DNA of 64,000 nucleotides, taken from NCBI GenBank assembly GCA_019239915.1, contig JAFAZF010000003.1:121424-185423 (forward strand), in the 5' to 3' direction. Origin of the DNA: Sphingomonadaceae bacterium (GTDB taxonomy: Bacteria; Pseudomonadota; Alphaproteobacteria; Sphingomonadales; Sphingomonadaceae). Below, in pieces: positions 35,521 through 44,594 of the stretch; positions within the stretch are counted from its first letter, which is position 1, and each line of letters begins with the position of its first letter. The translations under genes were made by a program, and so were the position numbers. Below the pieces are notes generated by a model. The model saw only the letters and a program-made list of their open reading frames with translations. It did no database searches and was not told the origin of the DNA.

Positions 35521-36245
35521 AAGCCGGGCACCTCCAGCCTACGCTCCTCTGGCATCACCACCTGCCCCTCGACCAACTCATCATGATCCCCGAACCGCGC
35601 CCGTGCGGCGGCGATCTTTTCGGCGAGGGTTTCGCGGGCTTTCTCGTGCATCTCTCGCTCCCACTCCGCGTAGAGCCGCTTGCGGATGTGGGGCGGGACG
35701 AGGCTGGTGCTGCCGACGACGCCGGGGCGGCCACCATATTTCTCCGGATCGTGGTGGCGGAGCGTCCACATCAGCAGGCGGTCATTGTACCAGCGGCGCT
35801 CGCCGACCTGCTCGCCCTTGTAGAACACCGGCACGGGGACGCCGTTGATCGCGCGGTCGAAGGCGATGTCGCTGAGCTTGTTGACGCCGAGTGCCTGCGC
35901 CTCCGCCCAAGCGGCGGCGAAACCCTCGGCGCCGGGCAGCTTGCGCAGGCGGTAGGCGCCGACCGCGGTCATGCCGATGCGCCTGGCGGCGCGGTCCACG
36001 CAGCCGGTCTCGGCGAGGCCGGCGATGAAGGCGCGCTGGCGCTCGTAGGTCCAGCCGTCGTGGCGGTTGGTGCGGCTCGGCACGGCCTCGAACTCCGGCG
36101 CGTCGGCGAGCATCTCGGGCGTCGGCACGATCGCGCGGCGCGCGCGCGGGCGGCGCTGGCGGGGCGTGCCCCTGCCGGTGAGGCCGGGATCGGCGGCGTC
36201 GCCTGCGGGGTCGGGCGCGGCGGGGGGCGGGTCACGATCGCTCAT
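35346..36245 (-). CDS. Hypothetical helix-turn-helix/coiled-coil protein, frameshifted at its C-terminus
   Basis: ATG 36245 starts MSDRDPPPAAPDP. The core (about 75-230) reads HDGWTYERQRAFIAGLAETG, CVDRAARRIGMTAVGAYRLR, ALGVNKLSDIAFDRAINGVP, WTLRHHDPEKYGG. The RAARRIGMTAVGAYRLR element resembles the small DNA-binding helices found in terminase small subunits and resolvase-like proteins. After residue 243 the frame is lost (see 35243-35520); the intended product is probably about 333 residues. No function is established. Family members seem to be conserved chromosomal genes rather than phage genes, judged from the GC-rich codon use. Confidence 0.75.
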   Translation of the reverse strand: MSDRDPPPAAPDPAGDAADPGLTGRGTPRQRRPRARRAIVPTPEMLADAPEFEAVPSRTNRHDGWTYERQRAFIAGLAETGCVDRAARRIGMTAVGAYRLRKLPGAEGFAAAWAEAQALGVNKLSDIAFDRAINGVPVPVFYKGEQVGERRWYNDRLLMWTLRHHDPEKYGGRPGVVGSTSLVPPHIRKRLYAEWEREMHEKARETLAEKIAAARARFGDHDELVEGQVVMPEERRLEVPGFGDHPPPAPRGMGSRAQGAGSEGRCDPPRAARQKDRGAAGGAGESDRDRYEPTTARGE

Positions 36246-36418
36246 GACCGGCCCCTCTATACCCGGGACGGGACTGTAGGACAGAACAAAAAAAGAACGA
36301 TGACTGCCGCGGGCGGGACGGGGCGCGGAGCGGCGGGCGCGGCGACGGCGGGTGGCGGCGCGCCGCCGCGCGACCACGGCCGTTGCCGCTGTCGCCGACA
36401 CATCCTAAGGCGCGGATC

Positions 36419-36997
36419 ATGCTTACCGCGCTGGATGTCATCGTGCTGCTGCTGGTCGGCGGCGGCGGCGTGCTGGGCTGGCTCAAGGGCTTCGTCACCG
36501 AGATCCTGTCGCTGTTCGCGTGGATCGCCGCGATCATCGCCTTGAAGCTGCTCTATGCGCCGGCGGCGGCGCTCTTGACGCACAAGGTCGGCACCGGCGC
36601 GGGCGCCGCCGTGCTCGCCTTCGCGCTCGTGTTCGGAATCGTGTTCCTGCTCGGGCGGATCGTCGCCGGGCGGCTGGGGCGGCGGACGCGCGAGTCGGTG
36701 CTCGGCACGGTCGATCGCATGCTCGGGCTTGGGTTCGGCGCGCTCAAGGGGCTGATCGGCGCGACCTTGCTGTTCCTCGTCGCCAGCTTCGCCTTCGATA
36801 CCGTCTACGGCGGGGCCGCGCCGCGGCCGGCCTGGATGACGCAATCGCGCTCCTACCCGCTGCTGCGCGCGAGCGGGCACGCGATCGTCGACTTCGTCCA
36901 GGCGCGGCGCGCGCTGCGAGCGGAGGGTGCCGGCGACGCGGACAGTAACGCGGCGGGCGGCGACAACTCGACCGACGCCACCGCGAACACTATCTGA
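36419..36997 (+). CDS. cvpA: CvpA family membrane protein
   Basis: A 192-residue protein with four predicted membrane segments. The N-terminus TALDVIVLLLVGGGGVLGWLKGFVTEILS is the CvpA signature, followed by FGALKGLIGATLLFLVASF. Members are linked to colicin V secretion and to envelope integrity, with no defined biochemical activity. ATG 36419 is chosen as the start because homology begins there. It lies six bases before the NifU-like gene, so they are coexpressed. Confidence 0.88.
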   Translation: MLTALDVIVLLLVGGGGVLGWLKGFVTEILSLFAWIAAIIALKLLYAPAAALLTHKVGTGAGAAVLAFALVFGIVFLLGRIVAGRLGRRTRESVLGTVDRMLGLGFGALKGLIGATLLFLVASFAFDTVYGGAAPRPAWMTQSRSYPLLRASGHAIVDFVQARRALRAEGAGDADSNAAGGDNSTDATANTI

Positions 36998-37002
36998 GCA
37001 CG

Positions 37003-37440
37003 ATGTCCGCCGCGCTCTACAACGCCACCATCCTCCGGCTCGCGACGAGCATCCCGCATCATGCCCGGCTGGGGGGGGCGCAGGCGAGCGTCGAGAAGCG
37101 CTCGCCGGTCTGCGGCAGCCGGGTGACGGTCGACGTCGCGCTGGACGGCGAGGGGCGGGTGGCGGCGCTCGGGCAGGAGGTGCGCGCCTGCGCGCTCGGC
37201 CAGGCGTCGGCCGCGCTGATGGGGAGCCAAGCGATCGGGCGATCTCCGCCGGAACTCGCGGCGGCGCGCGATGCGCTAGCGGCGTTCCTGGCGGGCGAGC
37301 GCGACGATCCCGGCGATTGGCCCGGCCTGGAGGTGTTTGCCCCGGCGCGCGACTATCCCGCGCGTCATCCGTCGATCCGGCTTGCCTTCGAGGCGGTGGC
37401 GGAAGCGGCCGCGGCGGCAGCGCGGGCTGCGGCGGCGTGA
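37003..37440 (+). CDS. NifU/IscU-like iron-sulfur scaffold family protein
   Basis: A 145-residue protein. The segment SPVCGSRVTVDVALDGEGRV and EVRACALGQASAALM matches the N-terminal NifU/SufU fold including two of the cluster cysteines (VCGS, RACALGQ). The third conserved Cys near the C-terminus is not seen, so cluster-scaffold activity is uncertain. Sphingomonads carry this short version beside cvpA. Function inferred from fold only. Confidence 0.8.
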   Translation: MSAALYNATILRLATSIPHHARLGGAQASVEKRSPVCGSRVTVDVALDGEGRVAALGQEVRACALGQASAALMGSQAIGRSPPELAAARDALAAFLAGERDDPGDWPGLEVFAPARDYPARHPSIRLAFEAVAEAAAAAARAAAA

Positions 37441-37459
37441 TCCGGCTCCTGACCCCGAT

Positions 37460-37758
37460 CGTCCTGAACGAGTCGAGGGACGTGCGGCGGCGGCCGGAGT
37501 TCTTGTTGCACGCCCTTCGACTTCGCTCAGTGCGAACGGAGCATTACTCGTGAGTTGCCTTCTTCAGCCGTTCGTCCTGAGCGCAGTCGAAGGACGTGAG
37601 GCAGGAGGCAATGTCTGTGGCACGCACTTCGACTTCGCTCGGTGCGAACGGGGTTTTGCCAGGGTGCCTCCTCGTCCGTTCGTCCCGAGCGAAGTCGAGG
37701 GAGGTGCGGCAGGGGCAGCGTTCGCGGCACGTGCCTCGACTGCGCTCGGTACGAACGG
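37460..37758. repeat. Array of three CGAGCGAAGTCGAGG-type REP-like palindromes
   Basis: Three consecutive units, about 37460-37539, 37568-37651 and 37676-37758, each with left arm CGTTCGTCC(T/C)GAGCGxAGTC and right arm CGACTTCGCTCGGTGCGAAC. They fill the gap between the NifU-like gene and the antiporter and leave no room for another gene. Confidence 0.85.
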
Positions 37759-37794
37759 AGCGTTTGCGGGCGCCTTATTCCACGGTCGCCGCGC

Positions 37795-39567
37795 ATGAAC
37801 GCCGCGCACGCCGCCGACAGCTTCCTGCGCGATGGCGTCATCATGCTCGGCGCGGCGCTGGCGGCGGTGCTGATCTTCCGGCGGCTGGGGCTCGGCGCGA
37901 CGCTGGGCTATCTCGTCGCGGGCGCGGCGATCGGGCCCGAAGGGCTGCGGCTGGTCGGCGACGCGCAGGGCAAGATCGGCGTCGCCGAGATCGGCATCAC
38001 GCTGCTCCTGTTCATCGTCGGGCTCGAGCTGCATCCCTCGCGGCTGTGGCGGCTCCGGCGCGACATCTTCGGGCTCGGCGCGCTGCAGGTCGTGTTGGCG
38101 AGCACCGCGCTCGGCGCGCTGCTGTTCTTCTTCACGCCGTTCACCGGCGCGGCGGCGATCGCGCTCGGGTTGCCGCTCGCGCTCTCGTCGACCGCGCAGG
38201 TGCTGCCGATGCTGCGCTCGGCGGGGCGGCTCAACACGCCGTTCGGCGAGCGCGCCTTCTCGATCCTGCTGCTGCAGGACCTTTCGATCGTGCCGCTGAT
38301 CACGATCATCGCCTCGCTGAGCCGCGCGCCGATCGATCATAGCGCGCCGCCGGGCTGGCTGCTGGCGATCTACACGGTGGCGGCGATCGCCGGGCTCGTG
38401 CTGGTCGGCCGCTTCATCCTCAACCCGCTGTTCCGGCTGATCGGGCGGATCGGCGAGCGCGAGATGTTCGTCGCCGCCGGGCTGTTCACGGTGCTCGCCG
38501 CCGGCGCGGTGATGCAGGCGCTCCACCTCTCCACCGCGCTCGGCGCATTCGTGGCGGGCGTGATGCTGGCGGACTCGCCCTATCGCCACGAGCTCGAGGC
38601 GGACATCGAGCCGTTCCGTTCGATCCTGCTCGGCCTGTTCTTCGTCGCTGTCGGGATGCTGCTCGATCTCCACGCGGTGGCGGCGCGGCCGTTCTTCGTG
38701 CTGGCGATGGCGGCGACGCTGGTCGCGACCAAGACGATCGTGCTCTATCTGCTCGCGCGCCTGTTCGGCATGGTCAACAAGCAGGCGATCGCGCTGGGAT
38801 TGCTGCTGAGCCAGGGCGGCGAATTCGGCTTCGTGCTGTTCGGCCAGGCGCAGGCCGCCTATCTGATCGCGCCCGAGGTCGCGAGCCTGATGGGGGCGGT
38901 GGTGACGCTGTCGATGGCGACGACGCCGTTCCTGATGGCGATCGGGCGACGGCTCGGCGGCAAGGAGGCGGGCGCCGCGTTGCCGCATCTCGACGGCCCG
39001 GAAGAGGCGGCGGCCGCGAGCGCGATCATCGTCGGCTATGGCCGCTTCGGCCAGACCGTCGCGCAATTGCTGTTCGCGCAGGGCGCCTCGGTGACGCTGA
39101 TCGATTCGAAGCCCGAGCAGATCGAGACGTCGAGTTCGTTCGGCATGAAGGTCTATTATGGTGACGGCACGCGCGTCGAGCTGCTGCGCCAGGCCGACGC
39201 CGACGCGGCGCGGCTGATCCTGTTCTGCATCGACGGCGGCCAGCCCGACGGCGAGACGCTCGCCGAGATCGCCGAAGCCTTCCCGCAGGCGACGATCTTC
39301 GCGCGCGTGTTCGATCGCCGCCACATGCTCCAGCTCGAGGGGACGCCGATCGCCGGTCACGTCCGCGAGGTCTACGAGAGCGCGGTGTGCATGGGGCGGA
39401 TGGCGCTCGGCGCGCTCGAGCTCGACGAGGAGGAGGTCGAGCGGCTGGTGCGCGAATATCGCGATCGCGACGCCGAACGCTTCGCCGCCCAGGCCGACGC
39501 GGGCGATCTCCGCGCCCGGCTCGACCTGATGCTGCGGCCGGGCGAGGCGGAGCGGAAGGAAGCGTGA
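37795..39567 (+). CDS. Kef/CPA2-type cation:proton antiporter with TrkA-N domain
   Basis: A 590-residue protein with about 12 transmembrane segments (FIVGLELHPSRLWRLRRDIF, LALSSTAQVLPML, LLSQGGEFGFVLFGQA) and a C-terminal Rossmann TrkA-N domain (IIVGYGRFGQTVAQLLFAQG, about 405-424) that senses NAD(H) or related ligands. It belongs with KefB/KefC and YbaL potassium-proton antiporters. ATG 37795 follows the REP array; an earlier in-frame start would translate repeat sequence. Confidence 0.93.
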   Translation: MNAAHAADSFLRDGVIMLGAALAAVLIFRRLGLGATLGYLVAGAAIGPEGLRLVGDAQGKIGVAEIGITLLLFIVGLELHPSRLWRLRRDIFGLGALQVVLASTALGALLFFFTPFTGAAAIALGLPLALSSTAQVLPMLRSAGRLNTPFGERAFSILLLQDLSIVPLITIIASLSRAPIDHSAPPGWLLAIYTVAAIAGLVLVGRFILNPLFRLIGRIGEREMFVAAGLFTVLAAGAVMQALHLSTALGAFVAGVMLADSPYRHELEADIEPFRSILLGLFFVAVGMLLDLHAVAARPFFVLAMAATLVATKTIVLYLLARLFGMVNKQAIALGLLLSQGGEFGFVLFGQAQAAYLIAPEVASLMGAVVTLSMATTPFLMAIGRRLGGKEAGAALPHLDGPEEAAAASAIIVGYGRFGQTVAQLLFAQGASVTLIDSKPEQIETSSSFGMKVYYGDGTRVELLRQADADAARLILFCIDGGQPDGETLAEIAEAFPQATIFARVFDRRHMLQLEGTPIAGHVREVYESAVCMGRMALGALELDEEEVERLVREYRDRDAERFAAQADAGDLRARLDLMLRPGEAERKEA

Positions 39568-39588
39568 GTGCTGAGCCAGTCTATTACA

Positions 39589-39666
39589 TCGTCATTCCCG
39601 CGAAGGCGGGAATCCATAGTCTCGAACGCGAGAGAATATGGATCCCAGCCTCTGCGGGGATGACGG
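39589..39666. repeat. GTCATTCCCGCGAAGGCGGG-type palindromic repeat
   Basis: Left arm TCGTCATTCCCGCGAAGGCG and right arm CCTCTGCGGGGATGACGG are imperfect inverted copies around ATCCAT/ATGGAT inner arms. This is the widespread proteobacterial intergenic palindrome type. Confidence 0.8.
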
Positions 39667-39691
39667 GTACATCCTTGAGGTGGAGGATCGA

Positions 39692-40039
39692 ATGACCAAT
39701 CGAACCGACGCACTCGTCCTCCTCGCCGCGCTTTCCGGCGCGATCGGGGTGATGGCGGGCGCGCGCGGCGCGCATGGCGCGAGCGGGCCGGCGGCGGAAT
39801 GGCTCAAGACCGGTTCGCACTATCAGCTGATCCACGCCGTCGCGGCGATCGCGGTGCTGGCGCTGCCGCTCGGCCGGCTGGCGGCGTGGCTGTTCGTCGG
39901 CGGCGCCGCGATCTTCTCCGGCACGCTCTACCTGATGGCGTTCGGGGCGCCGACCTGGTTCGGGGCGATCACGCCGATCGGCGGCCTCGCGCTGATCGCG
40001 GGCTGGCTGGCGCTGGCGGCGGGCGCGGTCAGGGGTTAG
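39692..40039 (+). CDS. DUF423 small membrane protein
   Basis: A 115-residue four-helix membrane protein. GAIGVMAGARGAHG near the N-terminus and FSGTLYLMAFGAPTWFGAIT-PIGG are the DUF423/YgdD signature. Function of the family is unknown. GGAGG precedes ATG 39692; earlier in-frame starts would translate the repeat. Confidence 0.9.
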   Translation: MTNRTDALVLLAALSGAIGVMAGARGAHGASGPAAEWLKTGSHYQLIHAVAAIAVLALPLGRLAAWLFVGGAAIFSGTLYLMAFGAPTWFGAITPIGGLALIAGWLALAAGAVRG

Positions 40040-40073
40040 GTTCGTCGCCGCAATAGAGAAGAGGATGGGCGGG

Positions 40074-40481
40074 ATGGCGGTGCTGGCGCTCGATCATGTC
40101 AACCTGCGTTCGGCCGATCCGGCGGCGACGATCGCCTTCTTTCGCGATGCGCTGCAGATGAAGGTCGGGGCGCCGCCGGGGATGGCGCCGAGCGACAAGG
40201 GCGCGTGGATCTTCGACGAGGACGACCGGCCGATCGTCCACATCGCCAGCCTCGAGGCGCGCTACCCCACCGACGCCGCGTGGCCGTTTAAGGAGGCGAG
40301 GGGCAGCGGCGTCATCCACCATGTCGCCTTGCGCTGCGGCGCGTTCGAGGCGACGCGTGAACGGCTCGGCACGCTCGGCATCGAGTTTCACGAGAACCAT
40401 CTTCCGGCGGCCAAGCTGCGCCAGATCTTCGTGCGCGATCCCGCCGACATCATCCTCGAACTCAACTTCTTCGAGGATTGA
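40074..40481 (+). CDS. Glyoxalase/VOC superfamily protein
   Basis: A 135-residue vicinal-oxygen-chelate fold protein. LALDHVNLRSADPAATIAFF (first metal His), GVIHHVALRC (second His) and DPADIILELNFFE (Glu) mark the paired beta-alpha-beta modules. The family includes glyoxalase I, dioxygenases and resistance proteins; substrate unknown. An ATG nine bases upstream (40065) is also possible but is abutted by its own GAGG. Confidence 0.88.
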   Translation: MAVLALDHVNLRSADPAATIAFFRDALQMKVGAPPGMAPSDKGAWIFDEDDRPIVHIASLEARYPTDAAWPFKEARGSGVIHHVALRCGAFEATRERLGTLGIEFHENHLPAAKLRQIFVRDPADIILELNFFED

Positions 40482-40501
40482 TCGACCGCTTCGTCGGCCG
40501 C

Positions 40502-40593
40502 CTCCGTTCGGTTCGAGCCTGTCGAGAACCGGCCACGAGCGCCTTCTCGACTGCAGACCTCGACAAGCGCGACCCTCCGCTCGAAGCGACCGG
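40502..40593. repeat. REP-like palindrome, CTCCGTTCGGTTCGAGCCTG type
   Basis: CTCCGTTCGGTTCGAGCCTG-TCGAGAAC at the left and CTCGACAAGCGCGACCCTCC-GCTCGAAGCGACCGG at the right. A close copy is at 44473-44567. Confidence 0.75.
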
Positions 40594-40618
40594 ATGGGGT
40601 TCGGTCAAGAGGACGATT

Positions 40619-40695
40619 GTGCTCCGGCGAATGCCGGAGCGTTGGCGGCACGTGCTGTGCTGCCCTCTCCAGCGCTCCGGCCTTCGCCGGAGCAC
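40619..40695. repeat. Two GCTCCGGCGAATGCCGGAGC palindromes
   Basis: GCTCCGGCGAATGCCGGAGC (40621-40640) and GCTCCGGCCTTCGCCGGAGC (40674-40693) each form a compact hairpin. They lie at the 3' end of the aroK-aroB operon and may act as its terminator or mRNA stabiliser. Confidence 0.75.
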
Positions 40696-40747
40696 GACAT
40701 CATCTGGGCGCGCTTTCGCCCGAGCGGGCGAGCGCTGGAACCGGCGG

Positions 40748-41854
40748 CTATCGCCCGCGCTCTCCATCCAGGAACGCCGCCACGTCGGCGAGTGCGACAT
40801 CCTTGGCGACGAACGTCTCGCCGATGCCGCGCGCGAGCAGGAAGGGGAGCTTGCCGCCCGCCATCTTCTTGTCGTGCGCCATGTGCGCGACGAGCTTCGC
40901 GCCCGGCACGTCGGCATGTGCGGCGGCGAGCGTCGTCGGCAGCCCGGCCGCATCGAGATGCGCGGCGGCGCGCGCCGCATCGCCCGCGGGGCACAGCCCG
41001 CGCGCTGCGGAAAAGCGGAAGGCGAGCGCCATGCCGCAGGCGACCGATTCGCCGTGGAGCAGCTTGTCCGAGAAGCCGGTCTCGGCCTCCAGCGCGTGGC
41101 CGAAGGTGTGGCCGAGGTTGAGCAGGGCGCGGCGGTCGCCGGTCTCGCGCTCGTCCTCGGCGACGATGCGCGCCTTGGCGGCGACCGAGACGGCGATGGC
41201 GTGCGCGCGCGCCTCCGGATCGCCGGCGAGCAGCGCGCCGCCGTTCGCCTCGCACCAGGCGAAGAAATCGGCGTCGCCGATCAGTCCGTATTTGACGACT
41301 TCGGCATAGCCCGCGGCGATTTCGCGCGCCGGCAGCGTATCGAGCGTAGTCGGATCGATCAGCACGTAGGCGGGCTGGTGGAAGGCGCCGACGAGGTTCT
41401 TGCCGGCCTCGGTGTTGATCGCGGTCTTGCCGCCGACCGATGAATCGACCTGCGCGAGCAGCGTCGTCGGCACCTGCACGAAACCGCAACCGCGCTTGAG
41501 GATCGCCGCCGCGAAACCGACGAGATCGCCGATCACGCCGCCGCCCAGCGCCACGATATGGTCGCCGCGTTCGACGCCGAGCGTCAGCAGCCGGTCGCAC
41601 AGGCGGGCAAGCTCGTGCCAGCTCTTCGTCGCTTCGCCGGCGGGGAGCAGGATCGGCTCCATCGCGATGCCGGCCTGGCCCAGCGCGGCGGCGAGACGCG
41701 GCAGCTGCGCGTGGGCGACATGGGCATCGGTCACGACGACGAGCCGGCCGCGCCGCGCATAGCGCGCGAGCAGCGTGCCGGCGCGATCGAGCAACCCTGC
41801 CTCGATCTCGACGGCATAGCTGCGCGCGCCGAGCGCGACCTCGATCCGCTTCAT
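40748..41854 (-). CDS. aroB: 3-dehydroquinate synthase
   Basis: A 368-residue enzyme of the shikimate pathway converting DAHP to dehydroquinate with NAD and a divalent metal. Signatures: [53 protein letters not shown] and [13 protein letters not shown]. The ATG overlaps the aroK stop (ATGA), the classic aroK-aroB coupling. REP-type hairpins follow the stop. Confidence 0.97.
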   Translation of the reverse strand: MKRIEVALGARSYAVEIEAGLLDRAGTLLARYARRGRLVVVTDAHVAHAQLPRLAAALGQAGIAMEPILLPAGEATKSWHELARLCDRLLTLGVERGDHIVALGGGVIGDLVGFAAAILKRGCGFVQVPTTLLAQVDSSVGGKTAINTEAGKNLVGAFHQPAYVLIDPTTLDTLPAREIAAGYAEVVKYGLIGDADFFAWCEANGGALLAGDPEARAHAIAVSVAAKARIVAEDERETGDRRALLNLGHTFGHALEAETGFSDKLLHGESVACGMALAFRFSAARGLCPAGDAARAAAHLDAAGLPTTLAAAHADVPGAKLVAHMAHDKKMAGGKLPFLLARGIGETFVAKDVALADVAAFLDGERGR

Positions 41855-42402
41855 CGGCCGAGCGCCGCGAGGATCGCGTCCACCGTCGCTTCGTGCGGGT
41901 GCGGCTGGCTGCGGATGTGGATGGGGGCGAGCGCGTAGATCGGGTTGCGCACCGCCGCGAGCTCGCGCAGCGCCTCGCGCGCGTCGCGGCCCCTGAGCAG
42001 CGGCCGGTCGTCGCGGCGGCGGACGCGATCGGCGAGCACCTCGATATCGGCGTCGAGCCAGATCGCCGTCGCCTGTTCGAGGATCAGCGCGCGCGTCTCG
42101 GGATGCATGAACGCGCCGCCGCCGGTCGCGACGACCTTCGGCGCGCCGTCGATCAGCCGCGCGATCACGCGCTTCTCGCCGTCGCGGAAGGCGGGCTCGC
42201 CGAAGCGCTCGAAGATTTCCGGGATGGTGCATCCCGCGGCGGTCTCGATCTCCTGGTCGGCGTCGACGAACGGCAGGTGCAGCCGTGTCGCGAGCCGCTT
42301 GCCGACGGTCGACTTGCCGACCCCCATCAGCCCGACGAGCACGATCGGACGTCGCGCGGCCGCGTCGTGCGGGGCTTCGCGTTGCTGGGGGGCTTGCGGC
42401 AT
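41851..42402 (-). CDS. aroK: Shikimate kinase
   Basis: A 183-residue P-loop kinase that phosphorylates shikimate. Walker A is [15 protein letters not shown], shikimate contact FVDADQEIE and FRDGEKRVI, and GGGAFMHPE and RPLLRGRD are present. The start ATG 42402 gives a short N-terminal extension before VLVGLMG. It is the first gene of aroK-aroB. Confidence 0.95.
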   Translation of the reverse strand: MPQAPQQREAPHDAAARRPIVLVGLMGVGKSTVGKRLATRLHLPFVDADQEIETAAGCTIPEIFERFGEPAFRDGEKRVIARLIDGAPKVVATGGGAFMHPETRALILEQATAIWLDADIEVLADRVRRRDDRPLLRGRDAREALRELAAVRNPIYALAPIHIRSQPHPHEATVDAILAALGR

Positions 42403-42481
42403 GGCGGCGGGGCTATACACACAGGCGCCGCATCGGGCAAAAGCACGCCCGAGCCACGAGATTGCCCAAGAAAGACCCCGG

Positions 42482-42637
42482 ATGTCGCGTAACTCGATCA
42501 TCATCGTCGTCGCCGTCGTCGCGATCATCGTGCTGATGATCGTCCTCGCCGGGCTCAACACCGAGGTGCCGACGCATCGCATCGAGACGCCGGTCACCCT
42601 TAACGGCGCGAGCGGCAATGCCGCCGCGCAGCCGTAA
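42482..42637 (+). CDS. Small single-span membrane protein
   Basis: A 51-residue protein (MSRNSIIIVVAVVAIIVLMI, then a hydrophilic PTHRIETPVTLNGASGNAAA tail): one membrane segment of about 18 residues near the N-terminus. It overlaps the next gene by 20 bases, in a different frame, so both would be made from one transcript. It is divergent from aroK. The function is unknown; the overlap with a well-supported gene and the membrane profile support its reality. Confidence 0.6.
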   Translation: MSRNSIIIVVAVVAIIVLMIVLAGLNTEVPTHRIETPVTLNGASGNAAAQP

Positions 42638-44459
42638 CGCCGGCCGGGTCGCGCTCGCCGCCGCGCTGATCGGCGGCGTCGCGATCGCGATCCCGGTCTT
42701 CGCGCAGAAATCGCCCGAATCGCTGCTGCCGCCGGGGTTCAATTCTCCGGCGCCGCCGCCGCCTGCCGCCGGCCCCGATCAGCCGGTCGAGGCGACGCCG
42801 GCGCCCGCGCCGGCCGTGCCGAGCGAGGTGCCGCAGCTCTCGCTGGCGCCGCCCGCGCCAGGCAACATGCTTGAGGCGGCAGCGCAGAACGCCACCGAGA
42901 ACGCGGTCGACGCCAAGTTCGCCAGGCAGGAGCTGCCCGATTGGGCGAAGCGCCCGACCACCGACATCGGCCCGCTGACGCCCGAGAAGAGCGGCATGGA
43001 CACCGACGCGTTCGGTGGATCGAACGGTGCCAACGGGATCTACCTTGCGGGCATGATGCGGCGGCTGAACGCGCCGATCGCCTCGCGCTGGGCCTCGATC
43101 CTGCTCCGCCGCGCGCTGCTCACCGACGTGCCGACGCCGCGCGCGATCGATCCCGCCAACTGGGCGGCGGCGCGGGTGTGGCTGCTGCTGCGCATGGGCG
43201 AGGCGGATGCGGCGCGCCTGCTGCTCGAGCAGATCGACGTCGAGAACTACAACCCCCGCCTCTACGAGATGGCGCTGCAGACCGCGCTCGCCACGGCCGA
43301 CCCGACCGCGATCTGCCCGATCGCCGAGCAAGGCGGGCAGCTCGACGGCTCGGACGGCTGGACGCTCGCGCGGGCGATCTGCGCCGCCTTCTCGGGCGAC
43401 GGCGGCACGGCGGGCGCGCTTATCGATCAGGTGCGGGGCAAGGATCACGGCAATATCGACGCGCTGCTCGCCGAGCGGCTGACCGGTGCCGCCCAGAACA
43501 GCCGCCGGGCGGTCAATATCGAGTGGAGCGGCGTCTACCAGCTCACCTCCTGGCGCTTCGGCATGGCGAGCGCGGTCGGGCTCTCGATCCCGGACAGCCT
43601 CTATGACAGCGTCAGCCCGCGCGTGCGGATGTGGCAAGCCCGAGCGCCGATGCTGGCACTTCCCGATCGGCTGGCGGCGGCGCGGCTCGCGGCAACCTAC
43701 GGCGTGCTCTCGAACGCGACGCTCGTCGATATCTACAGCCAGCTGTTCAGCGCCGGCGACCCCAACGCCACCGACACGCCCGAGGCGTGGCTGCGCACGG
43801 CCTATGTCGGCCAGGATGCGGGCGCGCGGATCGACGCGCTGCGCAAGCTCTGGGACAAGCCGGCCGATCAGCGCGACCGCTATGCCGACGCGATCCTCAC
43901 CGCGCGCGCCGCCGCCCGGATCACACCCGCCGACACCCACAAGGACGAGATTCCGTCGCTGATCGAGGCGATGCTTTCGGCCGGGCTCGACATCCAGGCG
44001 GCGCACTGGGCGCCGATCGTCGCCAGCCTGAGCGGATCGAAGGGAGACGAAGCGTGGGCGCTGCTCGCGGTCGGATCGCCCAAGCCGGTGATGGCGCTGA
44101 GCGATCGCCGCATCGCCAAGTTCGGCGCGCGCGACGGCAGCGATCAGCGCAAGCGCGCGCAGCTGCTCTTCGCCGGGTTGGCCGGGTTAGGCCGCCTCGA
44201 CCAGAGCGACGAGGAGTCGCTTGCGGCAGAGCTCGGCGTGCCGATCGGCGCCCGCAACACGTGGACGCGCGCGATCGACGCTGCCGCCGCGCACCGGCAG
44301 GACGGCACCGTCGCGCTGCTCGCCGCGGTTGGCCTGCAGAGCGGCGACTGGCGCGGCATCCCCGCCTTCCAGCTCTTCCACATCGTCCAGGATCTCCGTC
44401 AGACCGGCCACGAAGCCGAAGCGCGCATGATCGCCGCCGAGGCGGTCAGCCGGAGCTGA
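42618..44459 (+). CDS. Large exported protein of unknown function, alpha-helical repeat type
   Basis: A 613-residue protein with signal peptide (VALAAALIGGVAIAIPVFAQ) and a Pro/Ala-rich linker (about 40-85). The rest is helical, with repeated pairs such as RVWLLLRMGEADAARLLLEQ and QTALATADPTAICPIAEQGG that look like solenoid repeats. No family name is known to me. It follows a small membrane protein with which it overlaps, so both may act at the inner membrane/periplasm interface. Located between aroK and xerD. Confidence 0.82.
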   Translation: MPPRSRNAGRVALAAALIGGVAIAIPVFAQKSPESLLPPGFNSPAPPPPAAGPDQPVEATPAPAPAVPSEVPQLSLAPPAPGNMLEAAAQNATENAVDAKFARQELPDWAKRPTTDIGPLTPEKSGMDTDAFGGSNGANGIYLAGMMRRLNAPIASRWASILLRRALLTDVPTPRAIDPANWAAARVWLLLRMGEADAARLLLEQIDVENYNPRLYEMALQTALATADPTAICPIAEQGGQLDGSDGWTLARAICAAFSGDGGTAGALIDQVRGKDHGNIDALLAERLTGAAQNSRRAVNIEWSGVYQLTSWRFGMASAVGLSIPDSLYDSVSPRVRMWQARAPMLALPDRLAAARLAATYGVLSNATLVDIYSQLFSAGDPNATDTPEAWLRTAYVGQDAGARIDALRKLWDKPADQRDRYADAILTARAAARITPADTHKDEIPSLIEAMLSAGLDIQAAHWAPIVASLSGSKGDEAWALLAVGSPKPVMALSDRRIAKFGARDGSDQRKRAQLLFAGLAGLGRLDQSDEESLAAELGVPIGARNTWTRAIDAAAAHRQDGTVALLAAVGLQSGDWRGIPAFQLFHIVQDLRQTGHEAEARMIAAEAVSRS

Positions 44460-44472
44460 TGTGATGCTCTTT

Positions 44473-44567
44473 CTCCGTTCGGTTCGAGCCTGTCGAGAAC
44501 CGGCCGCGAGCGCCTCCTTCTCGACTGCGGGTCTCGACAGGCTCGACCCTTCGCTCGAAGCGAGCGG
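44473..44567. repeat. REP-like palindrome, CTCCGTTCGGTTCGAGCCTG type
   Basis: Same unit as 40502, with left CTCCGTTCGGTTCGAGCCTG-TCGAGAACCGG and right CTCGACAGGCTCGACCCTTC-GCTCGAAGCGAGCGG. Confidence 0.8.
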
Positions 44568-44594
44568 CGTTGGGGAGAGGGTGGGGGTGGGTCG

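Noticed and set aside
37460..37758. Possible CRISPR array
   Set aside because: The repeats are palindromic REP-like units of about 80 bases with internal spacers of different type; no short identical direct repeats or cas genes.
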